Origin: Frankia alni
Lineage (GTDB): Bacteria > Actinomycetota > Actinomycetes > Frankiales > Frankiaceae
Length of the DNA stretch: 53,683 nt
Reading direction: 5' to 3'
Assembly (NCBI GenBank): GCA_026225295.1
Contig: JAMFSN010000187.1
Location: forward strand, 1 to 53,683
Under the pieces are notes generated by a model. That model did not search any database and had not been told where the DNA came from. It saw nothing but the letters and a program-made list of their open reading frames with translations. Shown one piece after another: positions 16,829 through 24,900 of this stretch (positions within the stretch are counted from its first letter, which is position 1; each line of letters begins with the position of its first letter). The position numbers and the translations under genes are program-made.

Positions 16829-18387
16829 GGGTCAAGCAGATGGTGACGGTCGACGATGTCGCGCCAGCTGGCCGCGAACGCCTCGTCGGAGTACGCCCCG
16901 GCCCGGTCCCGGGCCCTGGCCGCGAACCGGGACCGGAGGGCCGGGTCGCGCGCCACCTGCACGGTCAGCGCGGCGAGCTGCTCGGGGGTGTCCCAGCGGA
17001 AGCCGTCGATCCCGTGCCGGACGATCTCCTTCTGGCCGGCCCGGTCGATGACCACCGGGACGCAGCCGCCGGCCATCGCCTCGACGGTCGTCATGCCGAA
17101 GTGCTCGGCGGTCCACGGACGGGCCTGTTCGTCGTCGCCGTACCCGGTCGCCGACCAGAACACCGAACACGTCGACAGCAGCCGTTCGACGGTCGTGCGG
17201 GGCGCGTTCGGGTGCAGCTCGACCGGCAGGCCCTCGGCCGCCGCCCGGACCTGGGCCAGGTAGGGCAGCTGCGAATCCTCGCAGCCCCCCACGACGTGCA
17301 TCGTCCAGCCGGGCAGCGAACCCGCGCGGTGCAGCTCGCCGAACCACCGCACCATCTCCAGCTGTCGCTTGGCGTGGCCGAGCCCGGGCGCGAAGAACCG
17401 GCCGACGGCCAGGATGGCCGGCTCGCGATCCGGCGCGGCCAGCAGCCGGTCGGTCTGGATCGGCGGGTACAGCACGTCGGAGCCGCGCGACCAGAGCCGT
17501 TCGATCCAGCCCCGGGTGTAGATCGAGTTGGCCATCACCACGTCGTAGGCGTCCAGGTAGCCCAGGTCGTGGGGGTCCCGCAGCAGCCACGGGAAGCGCA
17601 GCGCGACCCGGGCCCGCGGGCTCTCGGACGCCGACACGACCCGGGCCCGGCTGACCGCGACCCCCAGTTCCCGGACATCGCCGCCCGGATCGCCGGTACC
17701 GGTCGGTCGGAAGGCCTCGCTGACCAGCGTGAGTTCGGTCCCGAACGCGGACGGCGGGAGCGGCACCTCGACCGGCCCGAACGCCGTCCCGACCTCGAAC
17801 GTGGCCAGCTTCTCGCCGTCGGTGTCGAGCACGGTCAGCGTGGTCGGGCCGGGCGCCCCCGGCCGGCCGAGATCGGCCCGCAGGTGGCGTTGGCCGCCCG
17901 GCGCCACCGACAGGACGCCTTCGCCGTTCGTCCAGGTCCAGCGGCGTCGCCGGCCGCCCTCGGGCGGGTACCAGCCGAGGTGGAAGGCGACCGCCGGCCG
18001 GGCGCCGCGCAGCACCGGCCCGGCCCCCCGGACCAGCGCCCGCCGCCAGGCCGGGAAGTCGTGGTCGGGCGGGGTCGGGAAGAAGCACAGGTAGGCGGCG
18101 TGCCGGGACCGGGGCGCGAGCCGGCTCATGTACGAGCCGTTCACGAACAGGTCGTAGCCCTCGCTGACCGCCGCCATCGCGTCATCGCCCCGGTCGGGCA
18201 GATAGCGGAACGTCAGCCGGGAGGTGTCCAGCCCGAGGTGGCTGCCCAGCGCGCCCAGGTCGACCGGGGTGTGGCCGATCAGGTCGACCTCGACGCCGTC
18301 GGCGGCCAGCACCTCGGCGATCTTGCCGGCGTGCCGCTCGCCGCCGCCCATCGAGTGCCAGAACCGGTTGTAGACCGCCGCCTTCAC
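16825..18387 (-). CDS. GT4-family glycosyltransferase with inserted beta-sandwich module
   Basis: 520 residues, GTG start overlapping the upstream TGA (GTGA at 18384-18387). The N-half begins KAAVYNRFWHSMGGGERHAG. About 120 residues (136-255) then interrupt the GT-B fold: GWYPPEG, RWTWTNGEGVLSV, repeated short beta strands, and RELGVAVSRARV at the end. GT-B resumes with YLDAYDVVMANSIYTRGWIE and the donor half: VGRFFAPGLGHAKRQLEMV and EHFGMTTVEAMAGG (E-x7-E). Normal GT4 proteins are 350-400 long, so the excess equals the insert. The same RELGV-S-RV motif occurs in the adjacent GT2. I infer a carbohydrate-contacting module. Part of the wzm-wzt operon. Confidence 0.85.
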   Translation of the reverse strand: MKAAVYNRFWHSMGGGERHAGKIAEVLAADGVEVDLIGHTPVDLGALGSHLGLDTSRLTFRYLPDRGDDAMAAVSEGYDLFVNGSYMSRLAPRSRHAAYLCFFPTPPDHDFPAWRRALVRGAGPVLRGARPAVAFHLGWYPPEGGRRRRWTWTNGEGVLSVAPGGQRHLRADLGRPGAPGPTTLTVLDTDGEKLATFEVGTAFGPVEVPLPPSAFGTELTLVSEAFRPTGTGDPGGDVRELGVAVSRARVVSASESPRARVALRFPWLLRDPHDLGYLDAYDVVMANSIYTRGWIERLWSRGSDVLYPPIQTDRLLAAPDREPAILAVGRFFAPGLGHAKRQLEMVRWFGELHRAGSLPGWTMHVVGGCEDSQLPYLAQVRAAAEGLPVELHPNAPRTTVERLLSTCSVFWSATGYGDDEQARPWTAEHFGMTTVEAMAGGCVPVVIDRAGQKEIVRHGIDGFRWDTPEQLAALTVQVARDPALRSRFAARARDRAGAYSDEAFAASWRDIVDRHHLLDP

Positions 18388-19766
18388 CGGCGGACCAGCC
18401 AGCGCTGGAGGTCGCTCCGCCGGATGGCGGCGGTCCGCCCGGTCGCCCGGCGCCGGGCCAGCATCGTCGGCAGCAACCGCAGGTAGGACCGCATCACTCG
18501 CAGGCGCAGCCGGGTCGGGCGGACCGCCGGCCGGGAGCGGGACTTGAGCGCCTGCCGGAACGTGCGCACCGCGATCGAGGCCGTCGTGACCGGATACCGG
18601 GCCACGTTGGCCAGGGCCAGCCCCGGGGTCGCGTTCTTGGTCAGCATCAGCAGGCGGTTGCGGTCGGTGTGGAAGACGAACAGCGGTGACCATTCGACAC
18701 TCGACGCCGAGTGGATGTGGCGCACCACCGCGTCGGGCTGGTAGCGGATCGCGTACCCGCGGGCCCGGATCCGCCACGACAGGTCGGTGTCCTCGTAGTA
18801 GAGGAAGAAGTCGTCGTCGAACCAGTCCAGCTCGCGACCGAGCGCGGTCGGCATGGCCATCCCGTTGCCGCAGGCGGTGAAGACCTCCTCCGGCTCGGCG
18901 AACTGGTCGGTGTCGACCTGCTGGTAGCCGCGGTCGGCGCCGTAGCCGTCGGCCAGCACGATCCCGCCCACGTTGTTGACCACGTCGACCCGGGCCACCC
19001 CGGCCGGGATCACCACCTCGGCCGGCCCGGTGACCGGTCCGGCGGCCAGCTCCGCCGACCCGCCGTCCCAGCCGATGGTGACCGGTTGCTCCGTCGCGGC
19101 CGTCCAGGTGACCGACAGGGTCACCGGGCCGCCGTCCGGCACCGGGACGCACAGCTCGCCGTCCGGACGGGTCCAGAAGAACCGGTCGGCCGGCCCGCCC
19201 TCGGCGCCGTAGGTGAGCTTCTCCCACAGCACCTCGTTGATCACCTCGCCGCCGTTGACCCGCACCGAGGAGATCCGGACCCCCAGTTCCCGGGGGTCGT
19301 GCGGACCGGGCACGAACGCCGTGGTGGTCAGCCGCAGGCGCAGGAACCGGGGCCGGAACACAACCTTGCCGGTCACCGCGCCGAGCGGCAGCGCGCCGGT
19401 ACCGGCTTCGGCGGCGAACGGCGCCAGCAGGTTGGCCAGCCAGTCCGGTTCGGCCACCGCGTCGGTGTTGAGCAGCACCGCGTAGGGCGTCGTGACCTGG
19501 CGCAACGCGACGTTGTTGCCGCCCGCGAAGCCGAGGTTGGCACCGGTCGGGAGGGCCCGCACCGCCGGGTACCGCTCGGCCAGCAGGGCCAGTGACCCGT
19601 CCGTCGAGCCGTTGTCGACCACCCAGGTCTCGAAGTCGAACGGCGCGGCCTGCTTGGCCAGACCGTCCAGGCAGGCCGGCAGGAGGTGGGCGCCGTTCCA
19701 GTTCACGACGACAACCGTCGCGTACGGCGACCCGGACGGGACATGGGGCGGAGAATCACTCATCAC
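18384..19766 (-). CDS. GT2-family glycosyltransferase with inserted beta-rich module
   Basis: 460 residues. GTG at 19766 overlaps the wzt stop by 4 bp, and an ATG is the second codon. The GT-A part begins with VVVVNWNGAHLLPACLDGL, VVDNGSTDGS, and LLNTDAVAEPDWL (DxD-like, about 100-110), as in rhamnosyltransferase-like GT2 proteins. A beta-rich block of about 125 residues (138-262) is inserted before the usual NNVGG-to-ACGNGMAM acceptor part. It contains FVPGPHDPRELGVRISSVRV and FFWTRPDGELCVPVPDGG. GT2 resumes with FDDDFFLYYEDTDLSWRIR, whose EDTD is the catalytic-base region. Export-operon context suggests a chain-building or capping enzyme. The insert has no known name to me. Confidence 0.86.
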   Translation of the reverse strand: MMSDSPPHVPSGSPYATVVVVNWNGAHLLPACLDGLAKQAAPFDFETWVVDNGSTDGSLALLAERYPAVRALPTGANLGFAGGNNVALRQVTTPYAVLLNTDAVAEPDWLANLLAPFAAEAGTGALPLGAVTGKVVFRPRFLRLRLTTTAFVPGPHDPRELGVRISSVRVNGGEVINEVLWEKLTYGAEGGPADRFFWTRPDGELCVPVPDGGPVTLSVTWTAATEQPVTIGWDGGSAELAAGPVTGPAEVVIPAGVARVDVVNNVGGIVLADGYGADRGYQQVDTDQFAEPEEVFTACGNGMAMPTALGRELDWFDDDFFLYYEDTDLSWRIRARGYAIRYQPDAVVRHIHSASSVEWSPLFVFHTDRNRLLMLTKNATPGLALANVARYPVTTASIAVRTFRQALKSRSRPAVRPTRLRLRVMRSYLRLLPTMLARRRATGRTAAIRRSDLQRWLVRR

Positions 19767-21127
19767 ACGCGGGGCCGGGCCTCGTAGTCCACCGAGAGCA
19801 GGCCGCCGCTCTGCGGCCCGCTGATCCCGAACAGGTCGTCGAAGCGGCGGATCGTCACCGGCTCGCCGGTCCAGGCGTTGCTGACGTGGACGCTGACCGC
19901 GAACGCGCCCAGCAGCGGGGGGACCGCCGGCACCGTGAAATCGACGACCGTCTCGGTGCCCGGGGTGAGCGGGATCCCGCCGGTCGTCTCCATCAGCCAG
20001 ATCGGTTCCTCGTGCATGCCCAGGACGTAGGCGTGCAGGTAGACGACCTCGGGCGCGCCCTCGACGGCCTCCAGGGTGACCGAGATGGTCAGCGGCTCAC
20101 CCGGGTCGAACTGGACCTGCTCGCTGCCCCCCGGATCGCGGGCGAACGTGAGTTTCGTCGGCCGGACCGGGGCCAGGTCGTGCGGCACCGGACCCTCGGA
20201 CGGCAGGCTGCCGAGGTGCTGGCGCAGCACCTTGGTCCCGGCGGCCGGCTCGCCGTCGAAGATTATCTCGCCGTTTTCGAGGACCAGGATCCGGTCGCAC
20301 ATGTCCTCGATCAGGCCCAGCGAGTGGGTGACGAACAGGATGGTGCGGCCCTGGGCCCGGAACTCGGCGATCTTGGCCAGGCACTTGAGCTGGAACGCCT
20401 CGTCGCCGACCGCGAGCACCTCGTCGACCAGCAGCACGTCCGGGTCGACGTGGACGGCGACGGCGAAGCCGAGACGGACGTACTGGCCCGACGAGTAGTG
20501 CTTGACCTCGTCGTCGATCTTGTGGGCCAGCTCGGCGAAGTCGACAATGGAGTCGAACATCTTGTCGATCTCGCGCCGGGACAGCCCGAGCAGGGAGGCG
20601 TTGAGGTAGACGTTGTCGCGCCCGGACAGCTCGCCGTTGAAGCCGGCCCCCAGCTCGAGCAGGGACGCGACGCGGCCGGTCACCTTCACCTCGCCGTCGC
20701 TGGGCCGCAGGATCCCGGCCAGCACCTTGAGCAGGGTCGACTTGCCCGACCCGTTGGCGCCGGCCAGCCCGACCGTCTGGCCCTGGCCGATCTGCACGTC
20801 GATGTCGCGCAGGGCCCAGAAATCCTCGCTCGGGCCGCGCGAACTCCGGCGGACGAACCACTCCTTGAAGCTGGTCGCCTTGCGCTGGGCGGCGACGAAG
20901 CGCTTGCTGACGCCCACGGCGGAGATGACCGTCGCGTGCGGGTTGCCCATCGGTACCCGGGCCCGCTGCACGCTCGGCGTGGTGGGCGTGGCGGTGACGC
21001 CTGGGGCCTTGGGGACCGCGACGGCCAGTCCGGCCGGGCCCGCCAGTCCGGCCGGCCCCGCCCGTCCGGCCGGACTGGGCGGTCCGGCCGGGATCGCTGG
21101 GGACGACGGCGACGCGTCTGACGGCAT
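19763..21127 (-). CDS. wzt: ABC transporter ATPase for polysaccharide export
   Basis: 454 residues. An unusual 60-residue N-terminal extension is rich in Pro/Ala/Gly (PAGLAGPAGLAVAV repeats). The ATPase follows: Walker A GANGSGKST (123-131), signature HYSSGQYVRLGFAVAV, Walker B VLLVDEVLAVGDEAF, and the H-loop VTHSLG. Residues from about 320 form a beta-rich C-terminal domain (LTISVTLEAVEG, VYLHAYVLGMHEEPIW, FAVSVHVSNAWTGE), as in Wzt proteins that recognise the finished, capped O-polysaccharide. It is 2 bp after wzm and overlaps the GT2 gene. Powers export of an undecaprenyl-linked glycan across the cytoplasmic membrane. An internal ATG at codon 60 lacks a ribosome site. Confidence 0.94.
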   Translation of the reverse strand: MPSDASPSSPAIPAGPPSPAGRAGPAGLAGPAGLAVAVPKAPGVTATPTTPSVQRARVPMGNPHATVISAVGVSKRFVAAQRKATSFKEWFVRRSSRGPSEDFWALRDIDVQIGQGQTVGLAGANGSGKSTLLKVLAGILRPSDGEVKVTGRVASLLELGAGFNGELSGRDNVYLNASLLGLSRREIDKMFDSIVDFAELAHKIDDEVKHYSSGQYVRLGFAVAVHVDPDVLLVDEVLAVGDEAFQLKCLAKIAEFRAQGRTILFVTHSLGLIEDMCDRILVLENGEIIFDGEPAAGTKVLRQHLGSLPSEGPVPHDLAPVRPTKLTFARDPGGSEQVQFDPGEPLTISVTLEAVEGAPEVVYLHAYVLGMHEEPIWLMETTGGIPLTPGTETVVDFTVPAVPPLLGAFAVSVHVSNAWTGEPVTIRRFDDLFGISGPQSGGLLSVDYEARPRV

Positions 21128-21129
21128 GG

Positions 21130-22056
21130 CTAGAGATCCTCGGCGAAGTCGGCCTGCAGGCGGGTGAACACGCGGTAGCTGAACCACAGCAGCAGCAGCG
21201 ACGGGACGCCGACGATCGCCAGGTGCTCCAGATACCAGGTGTAGCCCGGGTCGGCCAGGATCAGCGTGCGATGTTTGTTGATCGTCGCATAGGGATGCTT
21301 GTAGATGGCCCGCTGGAACGTGGCGGCCACGGTCGCCATCGGGTTCAGGAAGTAGATCCACGTGTAGCTGTGCAGGTGCTGGCGGATCAGATCCATGTTG
21401 TAGACGATCGGGTTGAGCCAGAACCAGGCCAGCAGGGCCACGTCGAGCAGGTGCTGGGTGTCGCGGTAGCGCACGTTGAGCGCCGCGACCAGCATCGACA
21501 GGGCGGTCGTGAAGATCAGCGCGACGACGAAGGCCGGGAACACCAGCAGCAGCTGCAGGCCGAAGAAGTTGTACTGCAACGCGGCGATCACCACGAACAG
21601 CACGCCCAGCTGCAGCACGAAGTGGACCAGCGCGAACCCGACCGCCGACAACGGCAGCACCGGCAGCGGGAACCGGACCTTCTTCACCAGGTTCGCGTTG
21701 TAGACGACGCTGCCGCAGGCTCCCGACACGCTGCCCGAGAACGCGTTCCAGATCAGTAGGCCCGACATCAGGTAGATCGCGAAGTTTGGGATCCGGCCGG
21801 GCAGGATGACCTGGAAAACGACGTAGTACACGGCCATCAACAGCAGCGGGTTCGCCAACGACCAGGCGAAGCCGAGGGTCGACCCCTTGTACTTGACCTT
21901 CAGATCCTTGCGGATCAGGTTGCGCAGCAGTTCCCACCGGACGCGCGTCTGCGCCCGGCTCCGCCGGTCCAGCAGCACGGGCTCCCGCTCGACGGTCGAA
22001 ACCGGAGCGGGGGCCGCTGCTGGGGTGAGCGGCCGAACGTCGGCCTGGTTCGACAA
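21130..22056 (-). CDS. wzm: ABC-2 type polysaccharide exporter permease
   Basis: 308 residues with a TTG start, supported by GAGAGG 6 bp upstream. The cytosolic head (about 50 residues) has the amphipathic segment WELLRNLIRKDLKVKYKGST, then GFAWSLANPLLLMAVYYVVF, the gate-helix and first-helix pattern of the ABC2_membrane family. Six hydrophobic segments, SGLLIWNAFSGSV, and the late FWLNPIVYNMDLI plus YFLNPMA motifs are all classical for Wzm/TagG/RfbA permeases. With Wzt it forms the exporter. A TACTAT box on the minus strand at 22169-22164 could be the operon promoter. Confidence 0.94.
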   Translation of the reverse strand: MSNQADVRPLTPAAAPAPVSTVEREPVLLDRRSRAQTRVRWELLRNLIRKDLKVKYKGSTLGFAWSLANPLLLMAVYYVVFQVILPGRIPNFAIYLMSGLLIWNAFSGSVSGACGSVVYNANLVKKVRFPLPVLPLSAVGFALVHFVLQLGVLFVVIAALQYNFFGLQLLLVFPAFVVALIFTTALSMLVAALNVRYRDTQHLLDVALLAWFWLNPIVYNMDLIRQHLHSYTWIYFLNPMATVAATFQRAIYKHPYATINKHRTLILADPGYTWYLEHLAIVGVPSLLLLWFSYRVFTRLQADFAEDL

Positions 22057-22317
22057 CGACAGCCTCTCGGTACGGGTCAGGGCACGGCCACCGTCGGCCG
22101 GACCGTCTCGCTCCGTCGCGGCGCGGTCACTTGGGTGCCGTGACTCGCCGTGCCAGCGGGTTCATAGTATCGAGGCCGTACCTACCGCTTCGCCGGCCCG
22201 GCGGGCAACCCTTCCGGGCGCTCGATCGTCAGAAACCTTGACAGACCACATCCGTGACCCGTCATCGGCCCCCCACCCCGGCCTGACCATCGGCCCGGGA
22301 ACACCGGAGGACGCCCC
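22057..22317. promoter_or_regulatory. Divergent promoter region of the export locus
   Basis: 261 bp separate the wzm TTG and the HAD-protein TTG. On the minus strand a TACTAT box (22169-22164) fits a -10, leaving a leader of about 100 nt; no matching -35 is clear. On the plus strand TTGACA at 22238-22243 is a perfect -35 with no good -10 at 16-18 bp. A GGAGG at 22306-22310 serves the plus gene. Shared control of both arms is likely from layout alone. Confidence 0.45.
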
Positions 22318-24900
22318 TTGTTCACCGACGTCCGTCTCGCCGAGGTCTGGTCGCAGCTGGAGTCCGGCGGCGCCGAAGCCCTCACCCTCGACGTGTTCGA
22401 CACCCTGCTGTGGCGGATGGTGCCCGAGCCGTCCCACGCGTTCCTGGTGCTGGGGCACTCGCTGGCCGCGGCCGGCAAGCTGCCGCCGATGGTGTCCCCG
22501 GCCCAGTTCGCCCAGCTGCGGATCGGCGCCGAGGCGCTGGCCCGCAAGCGCAGCAAGGCCCTGCGCGACACCTACGAGGCCCGGCTCGACGAGATCTGGC
22601 GCGAGCTGATCCCGGGGCTGCCCGGGTCGGGCTCGTTGGAGCGCCTGATGGCTGCCGAGCTCGAGGCCGAGGGGTCGCTGCTGCGGGCCGACCTGGCCGT
22701 CGCCCAGCTGGCCGAGATGGTCCGGACGAAGCTCGACAAGCCGGTCTACCTGGTGTCGGACACGTACTTCTCGCCCGACCAGCTGCGCCGGCTGCTGCGC
22801 CGCCCGGAGCTGTCCGGTGTGTCGTTCACGGACGTGTTCACCTCGTCGGATGCCGGTCTCGGCAAGGGCCACGGGCTGTTCGAGCAGGTGCTCGCGGCGG
22901 CCGGTCTCCCCGGTTCGCGGGTCGTCCACCTGGGCGACCATCCGGTCGCCGACGTCGAGGGGGCCCGCGAGAGCGGCATCGTCGCGGTCCACTACGACAA
23001 ACTGCGGGACAAGCTCAAAGAGACGCTGACCGCCGAGGGGCTGCTCGGCGGCCCGACCGCCGACACCCCGATCGACCCGGTGGCCGGCGACTTCGGTATG
23101 ACGACGCTGCGGGCCCGGGCGCTGCACCGCACCGACGCGTTCGCGGTCCCGCCCGGCCTGCGCCGGCACTGGGCGACCGGCGCGACGGTCTTCGGCCCGG
23201 CGTTCGCGGGCTTCGGCGAGTGGGCCGCCGAGCGGTCCCAGGCCTACGGGGTCGACCACATCCACTGCCTGATGCGGGAAGGCGACTTCCTGGCCCGGGT
23301 GATCGCCGAGCCGGCCGCCGACCGGGGCATCGACGTCTCCACCCTGTGGGCCTCCCGGCAGGTCTGCGCGCTGGCCAACGTCTACGAGGGCACGCCCGAC
23401 GAGCTGGGGAGCTTCCTCGTGCGCCGGCGGGCCCCGAGCGTCGGCCAGCTGCTGGTCCAGTTGGGGGTCGATCTCGACTCCGTCGCCGGCCTGTCGGCCC
23501 TGGCCGAGCGGCGGCTCGACGTGCCGGGCCTGGTCGACGAGACGCTCGAGGCGCTCTGCTCCGACGACCGGATCCGGGGCGAGATCGTCCTGTCCGCCGG
23601 CCGGCTGCGGGAACGTTTCCTGCGGTACCTCGACGGGCAGCTCCCCGAGAGCGGCACCATCATGATCGTCGACCTCGGGTGGGGCGGCACGATCCAGGCC
23701 CTGCTCGGCCGGCTGTTGCGCTCGGCGGGTCGCGAGGTCGAGGTGGTCGGCCTCTACCTGGCCACCAACGCGGCGGCCCAGGCCCACCGGCTGGCCGGCC
23801 TCCAACTGGAGGGCTACCTGGCCTCGGGCGGCGAGCCCGACCGGCTGTTCGCCCCGGTGATGCGCAGCCCGGAGATCCTCGAGCAGCTGTGCATGCCCGA
23901 CGTCGGCTCCCTGGCCGGCTTCGACGAGCACATCCAGCCGATCCTGGCCGTCGACCGCACCTCGCGCACCCAGGTCGCCCAGCGGGCCGCCGTGCAGAAC
24001 GGGGTCCTGTCCTTCCAGCGCGAATACCTGCGCTACCGCCGGTCGGAGGCGCCCATGCCGTCGCTGGGGCAGGACGGGGCCCGGCTCGCCGCGCTACGCA
24101 TGGTCAACCGCTTCGTGTCCCGCCCGACGGCGGAGGAGGCGTACGCGTTCGGGGGCTGGTCGCACGACGACAACTTCGGCTCGGACACCGCCGAAGGCCT
24201 GCTCCCGCAGGACATGGTGCGCCGGATGTCGTACCTGACCCCGGCCGACCTGGCCACGATTCCGATGCGGGACCTCTACTGGCCGGCCGGCGTGGCGAGC
24301 GTCGCGAACCGGTCCCTGGCCGTCATGACCGGCCTGGTCATCGACGCGGGTCTGGATCCGGCCACCGTGTCGGCCGAGGCCGCCGCCGGGCCCGTCGAGG
24401 TGTACGTCGACACCGGTGCGGACTTCGTCAACGGCAAGAAGGAGATCGCCACCACCTACTCGGGCCGCGACGGGTTGTCCCTGGTCCGGCTGCGGGTCGA
24501 GGCGGTCGGGGCCCGCCGGGTCCGGATCGACCCGGCCGGTCGGCGCGGTCTGTTCCGGCTCGACTGGCTCCACCTGGCCTTCCACGTCAACAACGCGGCC
24601 GAGCCCCGCGTAGTGAAGATCACCTCGCTGGCCGAGACGCCCTCGATCCAGATCGTCGGCGCGCGACTGGTCCAGTCCAACCTGCTGGAGATCCTGTCGG
24701 ACGACCCGCAGCTGATCTTCAATCCCGATCCGGCCACCCAGGCGTGGATCGGGGCCGCGTACGCGCTCGATGTGGAACTCGCGTTCGGCTGGCTGGGCCT
24801 GCGATCCGAACCGCTGGCGGTGACCGCCCAAGCCGGCGGAGAACCGCTGGTCAAACGGGCGGCCCGCAAGGTGGCCCGCGAGATGGGAGGACGGCTGTGA
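22318..24900 (+). CDS. COG5610-like HAD-superfamily protein with C-terminal beta domain
   Basis: 860 residues from TTG 22318, with GGAGG 7 bp upstream. Residues about 20-240 form a HAD core: motif I LTLDVFDTLLW (Asp25, Asp28), motif II VYLVSDTYFS, and motif IV HLGDHPVADVEGARESGI. A large second region (about 280-620) has MREGDFLARV, LWASRQVCALANVYEG, and GTIMIVDLGWGGTIQALLGR, and resembles COG5610 proteins found in polysaccharide loci. The C-terminal 200 residues are beta-rich with VRIDPAGRRGLFRLDWLHLA, like beta modules of envelope-glycan enzymes. It is probably a glycan-modifying phosphatase or phosphotransferase. Its stop overlaps the next gene's GTG. Confidence 0.7.
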   Translation: MFTDVRLAEVWSQLESGGAEALTLDVFDTLLWRMVPEPSHAFLVLGHSLAAAGKLPPMVSPAQFAQLRIGAEALARKRSKALRDTYEARLDEIWRELIPGLPGSGSLERLMAAELEAEGSLLRADLAVAQLAEMVRTKLDKPVYLVSDTYFSPDQLRRLLRRPELSGVSFTDVFTSSDAGLGKGHGLFEQVLAAAGLPGSRVVHLGDHPVADVEGARESGIVAVHYDKLRDKLKETLTAEGLLGGPTADTPIDPVAGDFGMTTLRARALHRTDAFAVPPGLRRHWATGATVFGPAFAGFGEWAAERSQAYGVDHIHCLMREGDFLARVIAEPAADRGIDVSTLWASRQVCALANVYEGTPDELGSFLVRRRAPSVGQLLVQLGVDLDSVAGLSALAERRLDVPGLVDETLEALCSDDRIRGEIVLSAGRLRERFLRYLDGQLPESGTIMIVDLGWGGTIQALLGRLLRSAGREVEVVGLYLATNAAAQAHRLAGLQLEGYLASGGEPDRLFAPVMRSPEILEQLCMPDVGSLAGFDEHIQPILAVDRTSRTQVAQRAAVQNGVLSFQREYLRYRRSEAPMPSLGQDGARLAALRMVNRFVSRPTAEEAYAFGGWSHDDNFGSDTAEGLLPQDMVRRMSYLTPADLATIPMRDLYWPAGVASVANRSLAVMTGLVIDAGLDPATVSAEAAAGPVEVYVDTGADFVNGKKEIATTYSGRDGLSLVRLRVEAVGARRVRIDPAGRRGLFRLDWLHLAFHVNNAAEPRVVKITSLAETPSIQIVGARLVQSNLLEILSDDPQLIFNPDPATQAWIGAAYALDVELAFGWLGLRSEPLAVTAQAGGEPLVKRAARKVAREMGGRL

